This document shows positions 1 to 9,625 of a stretch of DNA of 25,495 nucleotides, one piece after another. Source of the DNA: Gracilaria domingensis. Taxonomy: Eukaryota; Rhodophyta; Florideophyceae; Gracilariales; Gracilariaceae. The stretch lies in the NCBI GenBank assembly GCA_022539475.1, contig VCMS01000475.1, positions 1 to 25,495 of the forward strand, written 5' to 3'. The first letter of the stretch is position 1, and each line of letters starts with the position of its first letter. The position numbers were made by a program, and so were the translations under genes. Under the pieces are notes generated by a model, which was given only the letters and a program-made list of their open reading frames with translations, was not told where the DNA came from and did not search any database.

Positions 1-737
1 AGGTCTTTGGCAGGGGCCCGTATTGATCGGACGAATTCAGGCCAGCCGCGGGAATAGCTTCAGGTAATTCCTGCTTCGTCAACACTCGCTTAATGAAATT
101 GACTGAGCCCATAGGTAAACTATTCGTTAGCCATGTCGGTCGAGAATTGCTCTGAAGGTAAAGTACAACGGTTCCAGGGTGTCTCGAAGCCGTGTGTTTG
201 TGACGATAACACTTGTCTTATGCGAATCCTGGTACGCTTTGGAAGAGCTCGTCCAAAGGTGAGCGTTGATGAGTACCCATTGTGGCGGAGCGAACTGAGA
301 ATCCTTCTTTCTAGTAGGTCAGGTAGCGTTTTGCACCAACTATTCGGCCGATTGTTCGCGTAGGAATCTCCGGGTGGATTGGAGCGTGTTCCCTTTCTCT
401 TCTCAAGGGAGAAGTCTCCATCTACTACACTGGTACGTCGTCATTCATGCAGTATCCCTTCAGAACTTTCTTTACCCTCGTGGTTCGCTGATTCTATCGT
501 AAAACTGGAATTCTTCGTCAGGCGTGTCCATCAATTCACGGACTTGCATCCGCACTCCGGTGATGACGCACGGGGTCGGTAAATGCCATCGTACTCACAA
601 CTAGAGAGTTAGATCCATGGGCCAGACGAACCATGCCTCCGCAAACTATATCACTCAAGGAGCTCATGATCCGTTCGAAGCGGTGAAGCCGCAACCATAT
701 AGGTAAGGACGTTAGCATGACATATCCCACAACCGCG
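1..737. other. Unrecognised left edge, presumed decayed pol of the older element
   Basis: By position this should hold the region after RNase H on the minus strand. I found no integrase zinc motif, no D-D-E motifs and no long open frame on either strand. The short open stretches here show no recognisable domain and are probably chance. Confidence 0.4.
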
Positions 738-862
738 GCATTCTTTCTCCGTTACGGTGTAGTTTGCTCTGTTGGTCAGAGCTCTAACTCCGTACCAATG
801 GCGAGCGTGCGTCCTCTGTTTGCATGAAGCCAGGCCAACTATTTGGGCGTCGACGCGTCTGT
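738..862 (-). pseudogene. Fossil RNase H of the older gypsy element
   Basis: Minus-strand codons at 764-738 read NYTVTEKEC, which matches the gypsy RNase H signature (NYSVSEKEC in the young element). A TDAS motif, carrying the first catalytic Asp in this family, lies at 862-851. The two are 98 nt apart, against 108 nt in the young copy, so the pair is unlikely to be chance. Stops and frame changes separate them. The stretch just after EKEC reads RGCGICHANVLTYMVAASP, a damaged counterpart of the helix that normally follows. This is non-functional sequence. Confidence 0.75.
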
Positions 863-1332
863 GTTAGCGTTACGGGAGTCCGTTTTTGGGCATTGGCAGT
901 ACCACCGTTGTGGGGAAGAGCGCTGCTTTCAGTGTGTAGAAAGCTCTACTCGTTTCTTCAAGTGGTCATGTGTGGTTGCTCTTGCTGACTCCAGTTCAGG
1001 GTGAGCTATTCTTTGGCAAACCTTAATGAACCGCCGTAGAGTTACATATCCCAGACTATAAGGGATCGTATGTCCGTTCTGCGCGTAGGGATTCAGTTTC
1101 CTGTACGCTCGGATTCCGTTTGGTCACTTCGAGTCCGGGGGCTATGTACCCTCGATCCCTCTTGGTTGAAGAACATACACTTGCGTGTTTGAGGGGTAGG
1201 CCTGCCTCTTAGCACCGCATACTTCAGGTTTGCATTGGACTGTGAGAAGTGTTCTCAAATGATCCACGCGAGTGATATACTCATGCTATATGTACGAATG
1301 CCGTTGTCATTCACTTAACAGTATGATGTTAA

Positions 1333-1710
1333 TGCTCTTTGGAAGGTAGCTGGGGCGTTGCAAACGAAGCATACGTAAGAGCGTACAGCCTGCGATGATG
1401 TAGCAGTCTTATAGATCATCTGGTATGTTGATCTGCAAAGCGCAGTTCGGTCCAGTGGGTAAGTTTTCGATATCTAGGGGAGTGATGATTATCATCTCGG
1501 ATGGATAAGTCCTCCACCGTTAGGCGTAAGTTTTGTGTAATAAAAAACCTCATATGGGTCTCTTGGTTTTTGACTAGCCTACAGGGCTACCATTTCCGAG
1601 TTTTCGGGCTCTATACCTCATGCGGAGCATCCGCTCCACTCCCCGCTTAACACGGCTTATTCCCGGCGTTGGCTGTTGGTGGATGGGACGTGAGTCGGTT
1701 TGAGGTCAAT
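1333..1710 (-). pseudogene. Fossil reverse transcriptase of the older gypsy element
   Basis: Read on the minus strand, short RT blocks survive in the right order but in changing frames: IDLKP at about 1710, PIHQQP at 1687-1670, VERMLRM at 1639-1619, QINIPDD at 1435-1415, and NAPATFQRA at 1359-1333. In the young element these blocks read IDLLP, PISQHP, VEKILRA, WQVPIRE and NAPATFQRA. IDL to NAPAT spans 351 nt against 408, implying several small deletions. Stops and frameshifts remove any coding capacity. The catalytic YLDD block, expected near 1280, is not recognisable. Confidence 0.8.
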
Positions 1711-2465
1711 GCATGCTGGTGCCTAATTGGCTCCCAGGTTACCAGACCAATGGACGATGGCTCAAGAGTCCGAGATGAGCTCTGAGCTCTTTTCCTCATC
1801 CTATACTCTTCCTTTCCAATGTCATGGTGAGCTCTCAGTCGGGTCTTCCGCTCAGCTTCGCTGCCCATATGGTCTGTTTGCGACGAACTGCCTGCCGTCT
1901 CCTTCTCTTAGCGTCAACGCCTCGGATGTACATTGTGGGTTTTATGTAAAGATGTAGAGCGGGTGGGCAGACCAATTAGAGTGGCTTGACAACTTAACGG
2001 GCGGTTGGCTGACACGCCTTACTCAGGTGACCTGAAAGGTTTGTCGGTATGTTATCGACTATACATTGCATAGTATATGGCGTTCAGCAACGTCAGTGGT
2101 TTGAAAATAGCAGGCCAGGTTGTTGGCGATGTCATTCATAACTAAGTGGTTCATCGCGGTATCGTTAACCGCTTTGCCAGTTCCACCTTGCTGGAGAGTG
2201 TATTTCGGGAACGGGTTTGGCGGCGAATGCTTTTCTCGTGGGAGATGCACCCTTGTGGTTACTCAACGATGGGATACGACGGGGACGCATTGTGGAACAG
2301 CGCACAATTTTGGAGCGTGAAAATCGCCCTGAGAGTGCGGCTATAAAAAGTCGTCCCGAGGATACAGTCTTTGCAGTTGGTTTAAGACGATGAATTGTCT
2401 TCGGACTCGACTTTCATGGTGTCATCAATAACATTATGGTAAGCGCCCATGACGGTTTAATGATC

Positions 2466-2571
2466 GTTATTGGCGTCAACCAAGTGGTTAGTTAGTGTAC
2501 ATGGGCTGAAGCTTATTAAGTTGTCTGTTAGTTAGTAGTTTGGCATTCACCAGTTAGGTCTTCCCGGTGTC
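2466..2571 (-). pseudogene. Fossil aspartic protease of the older gypsy element
   Basis: A minus-strand DTG triplet is read at 2571-2563, and DANN at 2477-2466 is followed by a stop and then TVMGAY. In the young element's protease, DTG is followed 93 nt later by DANNNPLRTLGY. The fossil spacing is 94 nt, so one base has been gained. Everything between carries stops. Position between gag and RT remnants agrees with the usual gag-PR-RT order. Confidence 0.68.
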
Positions 2572-3196
2572 CACGAAGTGAGCATATGGTAATAAGTGGT
2601 AGAAGTAAACGAGGTGAACGTTTACCTATAATGTTACTGTGCTTGAGGAAGCATATGGGTCGGTCGCCATCATGATGCTCCTTCCTTAACCAATGGGGTA
2701 ATTGCTCCATATTGCACATTGGTTCTGAAGCTCACACCTTCGGAAGTTGGGGAGGCTTATCCGATATGTTCGGTGTTTTTCCGCATCGGGACGGGATCCT
2801 CGTTGGTTTGCTCGTATCAATTGTGTCCGGATGTGGTGTGGTCCATTGGGGCCATTGCTGTCCATGTGCGTTCCGCGCTTGTGGTCAAATATATCACTGG
2901 TGGTTTGCTGGCAAGCAGTCAGGAGGCCGTTCCTGTTCTGCGGAGCCAACTTGGGCACGCTGCTTCCAAGTCGGAGCGATAAACAGAATCAAAGAGGGAT
3001 TAGGTTGTAGAGTCTTCATCGGAGCGACGACCGCGTGATGGGACGACTCCAGTGTTTGCTACAGCTCGTTGCTCGCGGGGGTTCTTCTATCAAATATCTT
3101 GGTTGAATGGACCGTAGACCGGATGACGGCGTGATGCTAGGGTGATGGAGTTGGGGTTGGCTTCGAGGGGGGTCGCTTGACACGAGCTAGACAAGA

Positions 3197-3207
3197 GGGG
3201 GGGGGGG
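3197..3207. repeat. G11 homopolymer
   Basis: Eleven consecutive G residues followed by TGGGG. It lies within the decayed gag region of the older element and has no coding role that I can see. It is a likely spot for length variation or assembly error. Confidence 0.9.
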
Positions 3208-3304
3208 TGGGGTGTTACTGCGCGATAGTGTTGTCGGTGATGCACAAGTGACGGGATGAACTCCGAGACATATTGTGAGATCCTACCGTAGTGGTCTCCT
3301 CTCT

Positions 3305-4811
3305 CTACGTAACACTGACAGCCTGGTTCTTCTTTCTCTTCGATGGTTTGCGGCAAGGTGCGGAGTCTTCCTGCGCATGACCGCATGGTGTGCGTAGTTC
3401 CTGTGATGTCGGGTAGTGCGTTGTAGTCGACGGTGCGGTTGGTGGTAGGTAAGTTACGAACTGTGATGGGATAGATTCGGCCATTTGTCTGGCGTAACTG
3501 ACTTTCAACCTCTTGTTAGAAAGAAATCCACGCGGAGCTAATGCCCATACGAGCGAGCGCAATTCCATTTGGTTTGTCCCGCGGCTGGCGGTACGCACAG
3601 CACCATCTGCGTACGCTCCGATTACTTCATCGTAGCGTAGGTTTCCGTAGATACGGTTACACCTGTGGGTCATGTCGTCAACGATTTCCGTTGGTATTCG
3701 TCACCGCCCTGGTGTTTCCTTGGAGGCGGCTACTTGGCACGCTCTAGATGACCAGTTTAGGTTAGAATTGACCCATATGGCTGCTGCCTCTGAAACCATT
3801 TTGGTCACAGCGTTTGAACCTTGAAGAAAATCATGATGCGATAGGGCGTCCGTAAGCGAAATCTCACCCTTGGAAACGGAAACTTCCTATGATGTTCGTA
3901 CTTCTGAGCTACCTCTTTGTATACTCCAGCATGTTGTTCTCTAGCAACCTATAGGCGCGGTAGTAATCCGTCTGGTGAATAAATCATTCAGGCGGTGTAA
4001 GTACTTCTAGATATCTCCTCGTCGACACGTTAGTCCGAATCATTTACCGTTGGTTTTACTTGCGGAGTTTTCCCTCATCAGCGAGAGTCCTTCTCTTGCG
4101 TTGAACCTTTACGGTCGTCGTCTCCTGACGAATCCGAATCGGTGTCTGAGCACGAAGAATCCGAGTCCGACCGGCGACTCTTCCTCTTTCCCATTTTGGT
4201 CTTCTTCTTCTTACCAGTTGGTTTGCGTCGACGCTCGTCTCCTGAGCTTGATGAATCTCCACCAGGGTCTCCACCGCTTGGTCCTGACGGAGCTACACCA
4301 GTGGGTTGGGGGAGGTATACGTACCTCAGGCCCTCCATGCCAGCAGGCTTTGCCCCTTTCCCATGCGGTCGATAAATCCTTCACCAATCTGTTGTGTAGG
4401 AAGGTTAGGATGGAGAATACGAAGTGGTTTCGTGGCCTCTACAGCAGGGTGAGGAGCATGCTTCATGAGAGAGGCCTGGGCCACCATCTCAGGTTGAAGC
4501 TTAGCTCCCTGCTGCTGCAAAGCCAGCATAACCAATCGGTCAATGTGGCCTCGTACCTCGTTCTCGAGGTACTGTAACACCACCACGGGTACCTTGTCGA
4601 GAATCTCCTGAGAAGCTCGATCTCTACCACTCGGGTGATCTCGTTCAGGTCCAGCCGCGGCCCGACTGGGACCTTAATTTGGTCTACCACTGGGGTTGCT
4701 ACTGGAGCGGGCTCTTCCGTTGCGGAGCCTGCTCTTCCGTCCACTTAGTCAACCGGGGGAAGGGTCGAGGGGCCCCCAGCCTCTCGGTCTACCTTCTTCC
4801 CTTTAGGTGGG
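3305..4811 (-). pseudogene. Older gypsy gag remnant, downstream of the nested insertion
   Basis: Minus-strand reading continues the gag begun at 16854 after the young element is subtracted. It hits a stop near 4745, then continues in broken frames. A helical Glu/Leu/Gln-rich stretch (4586-4330) contains LENEVRGHIDRLVMLALQQQ. A Ser/Asp/Lys/Arg tract (4280-4090) contains KRKSRRSDSDSSCSDTDSD. A capsid-like region (about 4020-3300) contains TDYYRAYRLLENN. The young Gag has the same layout: coiled coil, then an SD/SR tract, then capsid. No complete zinc knuckle was found. At least one stop and several frameshifts make it non-coding. Confidence 0.7.
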
Positions 4812-4816
4812 CGTTC
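4812..4816. repeat. Left target-site duplication (CGTTC)
   Basis: CGTTC directly abuts the first TG of the left LTR and is repeated exactly after the last CA of the right LTR. A 5-bp duplication is usual for Ty3/gypsy integrases. Confidence 0.95.
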
Positions 4817-5785
4817 TGTGGGGCAAACTCGGAAGAGTGAAACCCACCAGACTGTCCGAAGGTCCGCTCTCGTGAGAGATGGCAGACCAGTGACAGAGCC
4901 CTCTGTACCACCGTAACTCGGTTGTAAGGCCGAAGTGGCACTGGCTATACCTACAGAGGTGCTAGGCCACGTGGTGAGGAAACGATGAGAAACTCCAGAG
5001 ATGGGGTGGTATCGGCAACGATGAAACACGACCAACGACAGGTGTAGTCCCGAGAGGGAAAGCAACAGAAAACAACAAACAACACCCACACGCGACGGGT
5101 AGGGCCTCCTCGGCACTGTGCCCGGAGCGGGGCGAGATCCTCCAACGGTAATGCACGGGTTTCCGTAAACACGGCAAAACTCTATACAGAGTCGGATCAC
5201 TTCGTAATCTAGTCCTATGCCTCCTCGGTAGGACCCTCAGGTCCCGACATCAACGACAGATGTTCCTCAAAGGTACCGAGAGGGTAGGACCACCGTAACC
5301 AGACGTGGCTATACTCGCGAGAGTGATAACCCACGTAGGCGGTTGGCGCCAGAGCCTCACTCGTGTAGAGTCCACTCAGGAGAGCGCTACTCGACAAAGA
5401 GTTCACTTAGAAGTGCTCGGGTTGACTTTACAAAGGTGCTCGCTACGACGAGGTCGAGCTCACCTAAGTAGGTCTAAACTAACTATGTACACGTGGTGCA
5501 CACCCGCAGGGGTCCGTACACGTGGCTAGCCCAGTTTCAGGCACCTCAGGTGCACTACCTATTGTCCCGTAATATGCACACACACGGTAGTGTAGTACAC
5601 GCGTCCACCTAGCGGTATTGGCCAGCAATGGCAACCCTGATTACAGGTAACTGTGGGAAAGCCATTCCAAAAGTAACCGCCAAAATTGGGTCCAACTCAT
5701 AACTCTTCGAGTGCATCCTCGTATCACTCCCCTGAGTATATGAGGCGCATCATCCTGATAACCACGCAAAATGCGTTGCTCTACA
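4817..5785 (-). repeat. 3' LTR (left copy, 969 bp)
   Basis: It begins TGTGGGGC and ends CTCTACA on the plus strand. Matching by eye with 15757-16729 finds about six substitutions and one 4-bp difference in an AAC-rich tract near 5080. That is roughly 0.6% divergence, which implies recent insertion. The decamer GTACACGTGG occurs twice (5487-5496 and 5516-5525), and both copies contain the palindrome CACGTG, a possible factor-binding site. Open stretches inside the LTR are not considered genes. Confidence 0.97.
5737..5741 (+). promoter_or_regulatory. Possible antisense TATA-like element in the 3' LTR
   Basis: TATAT within GAGTATATGAGG lies 44 bp inside the LTR edge and about 125 bp upstream of the antisense gene's ATG, on the correct strand and at a plausible distance. 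The match is weak and the promoter assignment is inference. Confidence 0.2.
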
Positions 5786-5798
5786 TCTCCCCCTCCTT
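5786..5798 (-). promoter_or_regulatory. 3' polypurine tract (plus-strand primer)
   Basis: On the minus strand, AAGGAGGGGGAGA directly abuts the start of the 3' LTR. This is where gypsy elements place the RNase H-resistant primer for plus-strand synthesis. It fixes the element's orientation. A 14-nt block containing most of it (5787-5800) occurs twice more inside pol. Confidence 0.92.
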
Positions 5799-5864
5799 AG
5801 AGCCGAGAACGACTTCGAGGCTGAAGTTTTGTGCGAAACGCAAGTACGTAAATACGTCACAATC

Positions 5865-7718
5865 ATGAGCGGTACCAACTCCTCGGTTTCTATACCTCGC
5901 AAGCGCGATACACACTCAAGCGAACAGAGTATTCAAGTATCCGAACTCGATCACAGTACATCATCTGTCATTCCGATGAACCCGAATCAGTTTCCTCATC
6001 ACCCGACGGGTCAGGCGAGCGCGTCGAACTACCCTCAGCCGGGTTCTGCGACGGCTCCACTGCCTCAGTCTCAACCGATGGTCCCGGTGAACGTTCCGTT
6101 ATGGAATTCAGCGCAAGCGATGCCGCTGATGGCGAACCAAGCTGGTTGGATATCGAAGGAATCTCTCGCAGTACGCGATCCACTCCGTGATGGGTTTGCG
6201 TTCAGCCGTGCACCGTGGTTTCATCCGGTAGCTGTTAACGATGACACTCTCCTGGAGTCGTATGCCGAAAACGGCTTCCTACCGGGCGGTCTGCCGTTAG
6301 CGGTAGTGCAATCCCCAGAATGGAAAGTTCGTATAGCGATCGACCCGATGCTCCTCCGGTACGATACCCGCGAGGGTGAGAACCTGAACACCGCGCGCGC
6401 TGAACACGCGAAGTTGGCGTACAAGAGACTCAGTCGAGTGCACCTCGAGCACCTGGTTCCACCGTCATATGGGTTCGATACTCCGTTCTACCGTACTTTC
6501 GGTGAAGTCCGATATGGAGACAACTTGGCGACGTTCGACCATGCGCGGTACGCTGGCGATGGCCCGACCACATCGAGGTTGATGTTGTGCTGGAATCGGC
6601 CCATACTCCGAGCGGAGTTTCGTTATCTTCGCAAGAACGCTTCCCAGGGTGGGTTCGTCAATTCCATTCGGTTTGAGCGGAAAGCTCGTTCCCGTCATGG
6701 GTATCTGATTCCGTACCCGAATATCGAGACCGAGAGGTACAGACCGCAGGCCTTTGTTGGACGGTTTCCTCCTCTACCAGATTGGTGGCGTGATGTGGAG
6801 GTACCCAAAGGGTGCTTTGCAGAACTGCCTCCGTGCTTGAGTTACATCGGCTCCCGATTGATCAACGATCCGCGTTCAGGATGGTGGGGTCTCGTAGCCG
6901 GCGAGTGGGCGGCACGCGTAGCAGCGTTTCTCCTCTGGGAGGCTTACGACAACTACCGTGTTTGGTATATTCCGCCGATGCTTCGCAGCATTATCCGCTC
7001 GCTGGATTTGCACACTCCCTTGGGGTCCGAAGAGAACGTGGATGAGATCCATTACATCTTGGATGTTATCGATGGAGTCGATTGGGAAACGGTGCCCCGT
7101 TCGCAACGCGGGAAAGGTCCTCGTCGTCACTACGACCGCTCACCCGGTAGGAGACATCCCACAGCAGGAGATTTCGTGTATTACGACCCATGGGAGGGTA
7201 CGATGACGACTAGCGCGTATGCCGAGTGGGCAGCGAACCAGCCACGGTCGATTCCAGACAGTCACCCCGTTGGGTTCATGTTCAGTGACAACTGGGTCGC
7301 CCCAGTAGATCTGGATGATCCGAACATGGATACTGGTGGAGAGGCGGCTGGAGCACTCGTCGAGATGAACCAGGAGTTGGTGAACGACCTACCGGCGGCG
7401 AATCAGGTGTTGCACGCCAGCGGCGGGGTACCCCAGGCTCCTGTGGGTTGGAATGTTCCGACTCAAGCGAGTGTTCCGGTGGTGGGTCCGGCCCCTGTAG
7501 CGGCTACCGTTCCTTCGGTCCTTCCAGCCCCGACAGCTCCGGTCGCTCCGGGAGATTCTCCGGCGAACATCGCGATGTTGCGCGCCAGTCTCCAGAACGC
7601 TGGAATTATCGTGCCCGATCATCTCACCACTATGGCAGGGATACTGGCTTACGCCGTTCCGCACCCTTCGCAGGGTCCCTCCGGTAGCGGCGGTGCCGGT
7701 CCCTCATCGGGGGTGTAA
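5865..7718 (+). CDS. Antisense additional ORF of the young gypsy element, unknown function
   Basis: An uninterrupted frame of 617 codons opposes gag-pol and fills most of the space between pol and the 3' LTR. I chose the ATG at 5865. The frame is open further back but has no earlier ATG. The N-terminal 100 residues are rich in Ser, Pro, Gln and Asn. Residues about 100-480 look globular and rich in Trp, Tyr and Arg (for example DWWRDVEVPKG, RSGWWGLVAGEW, YDNYRVWYIPPM). The last 130 are a Pro/Ala/Val/Gly tail ending GPSGSGGAGPSSGV. I see no zinc knuckle, catalytic motif, signal peptide or membrane segment, and I do not recognise the family. Extra antisense ORFs between pol and the 3' LTR are known from plant Tat/Grande-type gypsy elements; homology to those is not implied. 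Its intactness beside broken pol suggests selection or youth. Confidence 0.85.
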   Translation: MSGTNSSVSIPRKRDTHSSEQSIQVSELDHSTSSVIPMNPNQFPHHPTGQASASNYPQPGSATAPLPQSQPMVPVNVPLWNSAQAMPLMANQAGWISKESLAVRDPLRDGFAFSRAPWFHPVAVNDDTLLESYAENGFLPGGLPLAVVQSPEWKVRIAIDPMLLRYDTREGENLNTARAEHAKLAYKRLSRVHLEHLVPPSYGFDTPFYRTFGEVRYGDNLATFDHARYAGDGPTTSRLMLCWNRPILRAEFRYLRKNASQGGFVNSIRFERKARSRHGYLIPYPNIETERYRPQAFVGRFPPLPDWWRDVEVPKGCFAELPPCLSYIGSRLINDPRSGWWGLVAGEWAARVAAFLLWEAYDNYRVWYIPPMLRSIIRSLDLHTPLGSEENVDEIHYILDVIDGVDWETVPRSQRGKGPRRHYDRSPGRRHPTAGDFVYYDPWEGTMTTSAYAEWAANQPRSIPDSHPVGFMFSDNWVAPVDLDDPNMDTGGEAAGALVEMNQELVNDLPAANQVLHASGGVPQAPVGWNVPTQASVPVVGPAPVAATVPSVLPAPTAPVAPGDSPANIAMLRASLQNAGIIVPDHLTTMAGILAYAVPHPSQGPSGSGGAGPSSGV

Positions 7719-8086
7719 GATGACCAGCAGGGCTGGAGGACTTGGTCCTTAGTATAAGATAGAAACAGTAAAACCATCTAGTGGTAACTTTCCCTTCACC
7801 CTTTTGCCTGTTCTCCACGAGCTTGATCGATCTTCGATTACTTCTTCACTCACACTGTGTTCAAGTGTACTTCACTTCTTTGGTGCTTCTTCTACTCTAA
7901 CCGTTTTAAATCGGTACAACCGGCATTTCGGTATGCTCTTCTTTCTTTCTTCTCACTTCCTCTAGTTCAGTCTTCACCGCTTCATTGGTCTTCTTCCTTC
8001 ATTCATTCCCACACAGGAGGGGTCAACTCTCCATTCTGAGTCTTCCGCATCGCGGTATAGTTGAAAGCTCCTCACCGGGAAGGTTC
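7719..8086. other. Convergent intergenic segment, pyrimidine-rich on the plus strand
   Basis: It lies between the stop of the antisense gene and the end of the chromodomain frame, so both transcripts would end here. The plus strand is CT-rich, including a run near 7938-7965 with few purines. It may hold polyadenylation or antisense-overlap signals; none is diagnostic. No convincing coding frame was seen. Confidence 0.5.
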
Positions 8087-8299
8087 TTATCCCACCTGGG
8101 CTTGGTCCAGGTTGGACGGCAAGGCTGACCAAGTGCGACGGTGGTATGAAACGATCTTCGACCTAGGTAGGTGCTCGACCGGCTCCATGGTGTCCTCCTC
8201 GGCGGAGTAGCCATACCATCGCACTTGGTACAGTACCGTCCCATCGGGGTCTACAACATGACGTACGATACGTTCGATCACGTATTCCTGCGGGTACAC
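8087..8299 (-). CDS. Chromodomain at the distal end of pol
   Basis: The 70-residue frame contains EYVIERIV, LYQVRWYGY and DTMEPVEHLPRSKIV, which follow the chromodomain pattern: N-terminal Tyr of the cage, the W-x-G-Y core, then the T-x-E-P helix start. The usual Trp of TWEP is Met here. In chromoviruses such a domain at the integrase C-terminus reads histone methylation and directs insertion. It is unusual that this one lies about 1.4 kb beyond the GPY motif rather than directly after it. The frame is continuous upstream except for a single TAA at 8309-8311, so this is probably the end of Pol and not a separate gene. There is no ATG, and the listed start is a GTG codon. Confidence 0.82.
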   Translation of the reverse strand: MYPQEYVIERIVRHVVDPDGTVLYQVRWYGYSAEEDTMEPVEHLPRSKIVSYHRRTWSALPSNLDQAQVG

Positions 8300-8308
8300 C
8301 TCGGTGTT

Positions 8309-9022
8309 TTACTGCTCTCCTTCACCCATTGTGGTTTCGTACCTTCGAGGGTGGCGAGGTGGTGGCCGGCTAACCTCTAGAGGGGTTCCTCTTGGACTTA
8401 ACCAGTCACGACTCACTAGGAGTTCCTCGCTGCGCGACAACCACAACTTACGCCAGGAGCATCCAATCTTCAACCTGAAAGGTTCTTCTTGAAGTACTCT
8501 CCTTCTTGAGTCTGACGAGCTTCGACTCGTTTTGGTTGAGCTTCCGACCGTCCAACGGTAGCTTCGGGATTCTGAGCTCCCTCTTGCTATCCAGAAGGAT
8601 CGTCCGTGCGACGGAGAACGGGCAGGGTCTCGCTCGTGCGCCATGGAGGCGGATTGACCAATCACGCTCCATATCGCGGCCTTCTGGTTGGCCAGGCGGT
8701 GGCACGTGTGAGCCACGAGTTACCCTAACAGGTGTCCGTTCGCCTACGGTTGGCGACCGTACATCGTGCACCGTGCACGTGTGGTACTCGCGCACGCGAC
8801 TTACTGTCAGCAGTTCCCCGCGTCGGCGGTGCTTTCCATACGTCACCACGTCACACAACGTGTTACTCTCCACTTGGGTGTGTCATGAGTCCTCTGCCAC
8901 GCGGCGTGGGTGCACCATCGACGTTTTCCAAACTCGTACTTCGTACTTCACCTTTCCAAGGTTGTTTTCCCAAGTAATACGCGGGTAAGTACGACTTCTC
9001 GTTTCCTCATACCACGGCGTGG
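8309..9022 (-). pseudogene. Pol linker between integrase tail and chromodomain, frames broken
   Basis: The minus strand is largely open but in three successive frames. Roughly 9028-8886 reads PWYEETRSRTYPRITWENN and ends in a stop. Then 8873-8448 and 8716-8309 overlap in different frames, the last running into the chromodomain after one TAA. Composition is Arg/Ser/Pro-rich with no recognised domain. I interpret it as one linker damaged by small indels; the exact junctions cannot be fixed without a second copy. Confidence 0.45.
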
Positions 9023-9625
9023 TTAACACCGGTCGGTAACATTGAGCTGATCTACCGCTTGCGGTTCTGCGTTCTCCGGAAAGCCCGGGTCTACAGATAC
9101 TGTCTTCTCCGCTCTGCGGGTGATGACCTCACTCAGTTGTGGTGTTCCCGACGGGGTTACGTTATCCACAGCGGTGTGTACCCCCTGGGTGGGTCGTGTC
9201 GTTTCCAGCGCATTGCTCAACGAACTCGACGGAGTATCACCACGAGGTACAGCGCCTCGGCGCACCACAACGCTATCGGTAGAGACCGCGAGATTGGTTG
9301 CGGTACCTTGCGACACAGTGTGACCGTGCGACGCCGGTGTAACGGGTTCCGTACTTTCCTCCCCCTCCTTAGGCGGTGGCACGGGAGCCACGACGTCCGG
9401 TGGGGGGTCAACTCTAGTTGAGTTTTCCTCTTCGTCTCCCGCAACGGGTTGTGCTACCCGCGTGGGTGATTCTGACTTCGGTAGATCCGATAAGCCGCGA
9501 TCAGGGCGGAGAGTCGCAGGGCGCGAAGATACGACCTGTTCGTCCCCTGTAGCTTCACCCAGTTGGGTGTTAACGTGAACGTAGGGTGGTGGGGCCAGCG
9601 CGACACGGTCAACGATATCCGTTCG
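9023..9625 (-). CDS. Integrase C-terminal tail, Ser/Thr/Pro-rich (shifted frame)
   Basis: The minus-strand frame is open from about 9620 to a TAA at 9023-9025. It begins DRVALAPPPYVHVN, a typical continuation after the gypsy integrase GPY module, then turns into a low-complexity tail rich in Pro, Thr, Ser, Val and Glu with PPPKEGEEST near 9375. It has no ATG of its own and is in a different frame from the GPY segment upstream. One G appears to be missing from a GG pair near 9613. The KEGE codons coincide with an internal copy of the polypurine tract. Confidence 0.6.
   Translation of the reverse strand, partial: RTDIVDRVALAPPPYVHVNTQLGEATGDEQVVSSRPATLRPDRGLSDLPKSESPTRVAQPVAGDEEENSTRVDPPPDVVAPVPPPKEGEESTEPVTPASHGHTVSQGTATNLAVSTDSVVVRRGAVPRGDTPSSSLSNALETTRPTQGVHTAVDNVTPSGTPQLSEVITRRAEKTVSVDPGFPENAEPQAVDQLNVTDRC
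9355..9370 (-). promoter_or_regulatory. Internal polypurine tract 1 (candidate central PPT)
   Basis: On the minus strand a 16-nt all-purine run contains AAGGAGGGGGAG. The 14-nt plus-strand block CTCCCCCTCCTTAG at 9359-9372 is identical to the block at the true PPT (5787-5800). Central PPTs as extra plus-strand initiation sites are known in lentiviruses and Ty1; the function here is inferred. Confidence 0.6.

Larger units (their letters stand above)
1..4816 (-). mobile_element. Older decayed Ty3/gypsy element, gag-to-RNase H part
   Basis: Minus-strand remnants of a gypsy element run right to left in the expected order: gag (about 4811-3305), protease (about 2571-2466), RT (about 1710-1333), RNase H (about 862-738). 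No long frame survives, but short motifs are readable and their spacing tracks the young element in this window. Protease DTG to RT IDL is 861 nt here against 954 there. NAPATFQRA to the NY...EKEC motif is 595 against 632. TDAS to NY...EKEC is 98 against 108. The copy is interrupted by the young element at 4816/16730 and continues at 16730-17558. The 3' LTR and integrase are not seen and are presumed to lie left of the window. Confidence 0.82.

Noticed and set aside
1..130. Apparent match of FIKRVLTKQELPEA (minus, near 100) to the FVPITPEEM stretch after RNase H
   Set aside because: It lies 667 nt from the RNase H motif where about 390 nt is expected, and only a few residues agree.
2712..3038. 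Overlapping plus-strand frames of 87-108 codons
   Set aside because: They oppose the decayed gag-protease region, lack any motif, and several frames are open at once, which suggests compositional bias.
3197..3207. G11 tract as a polypurine tract of the older element
   Set aside because: It lies within gag and not beside an LTR, and it does not resemble the purine block of the related young element.
4745..5200. Arg/Ser/Pro-rich minus-strand frames inside the LTR, repeated at 15727-16144
   Set aside because: They appear in both copies only because the LTR is repeated, and a 4-bp indel shifts them between copies. The tail at 4745-4811 belongs to the older gag.
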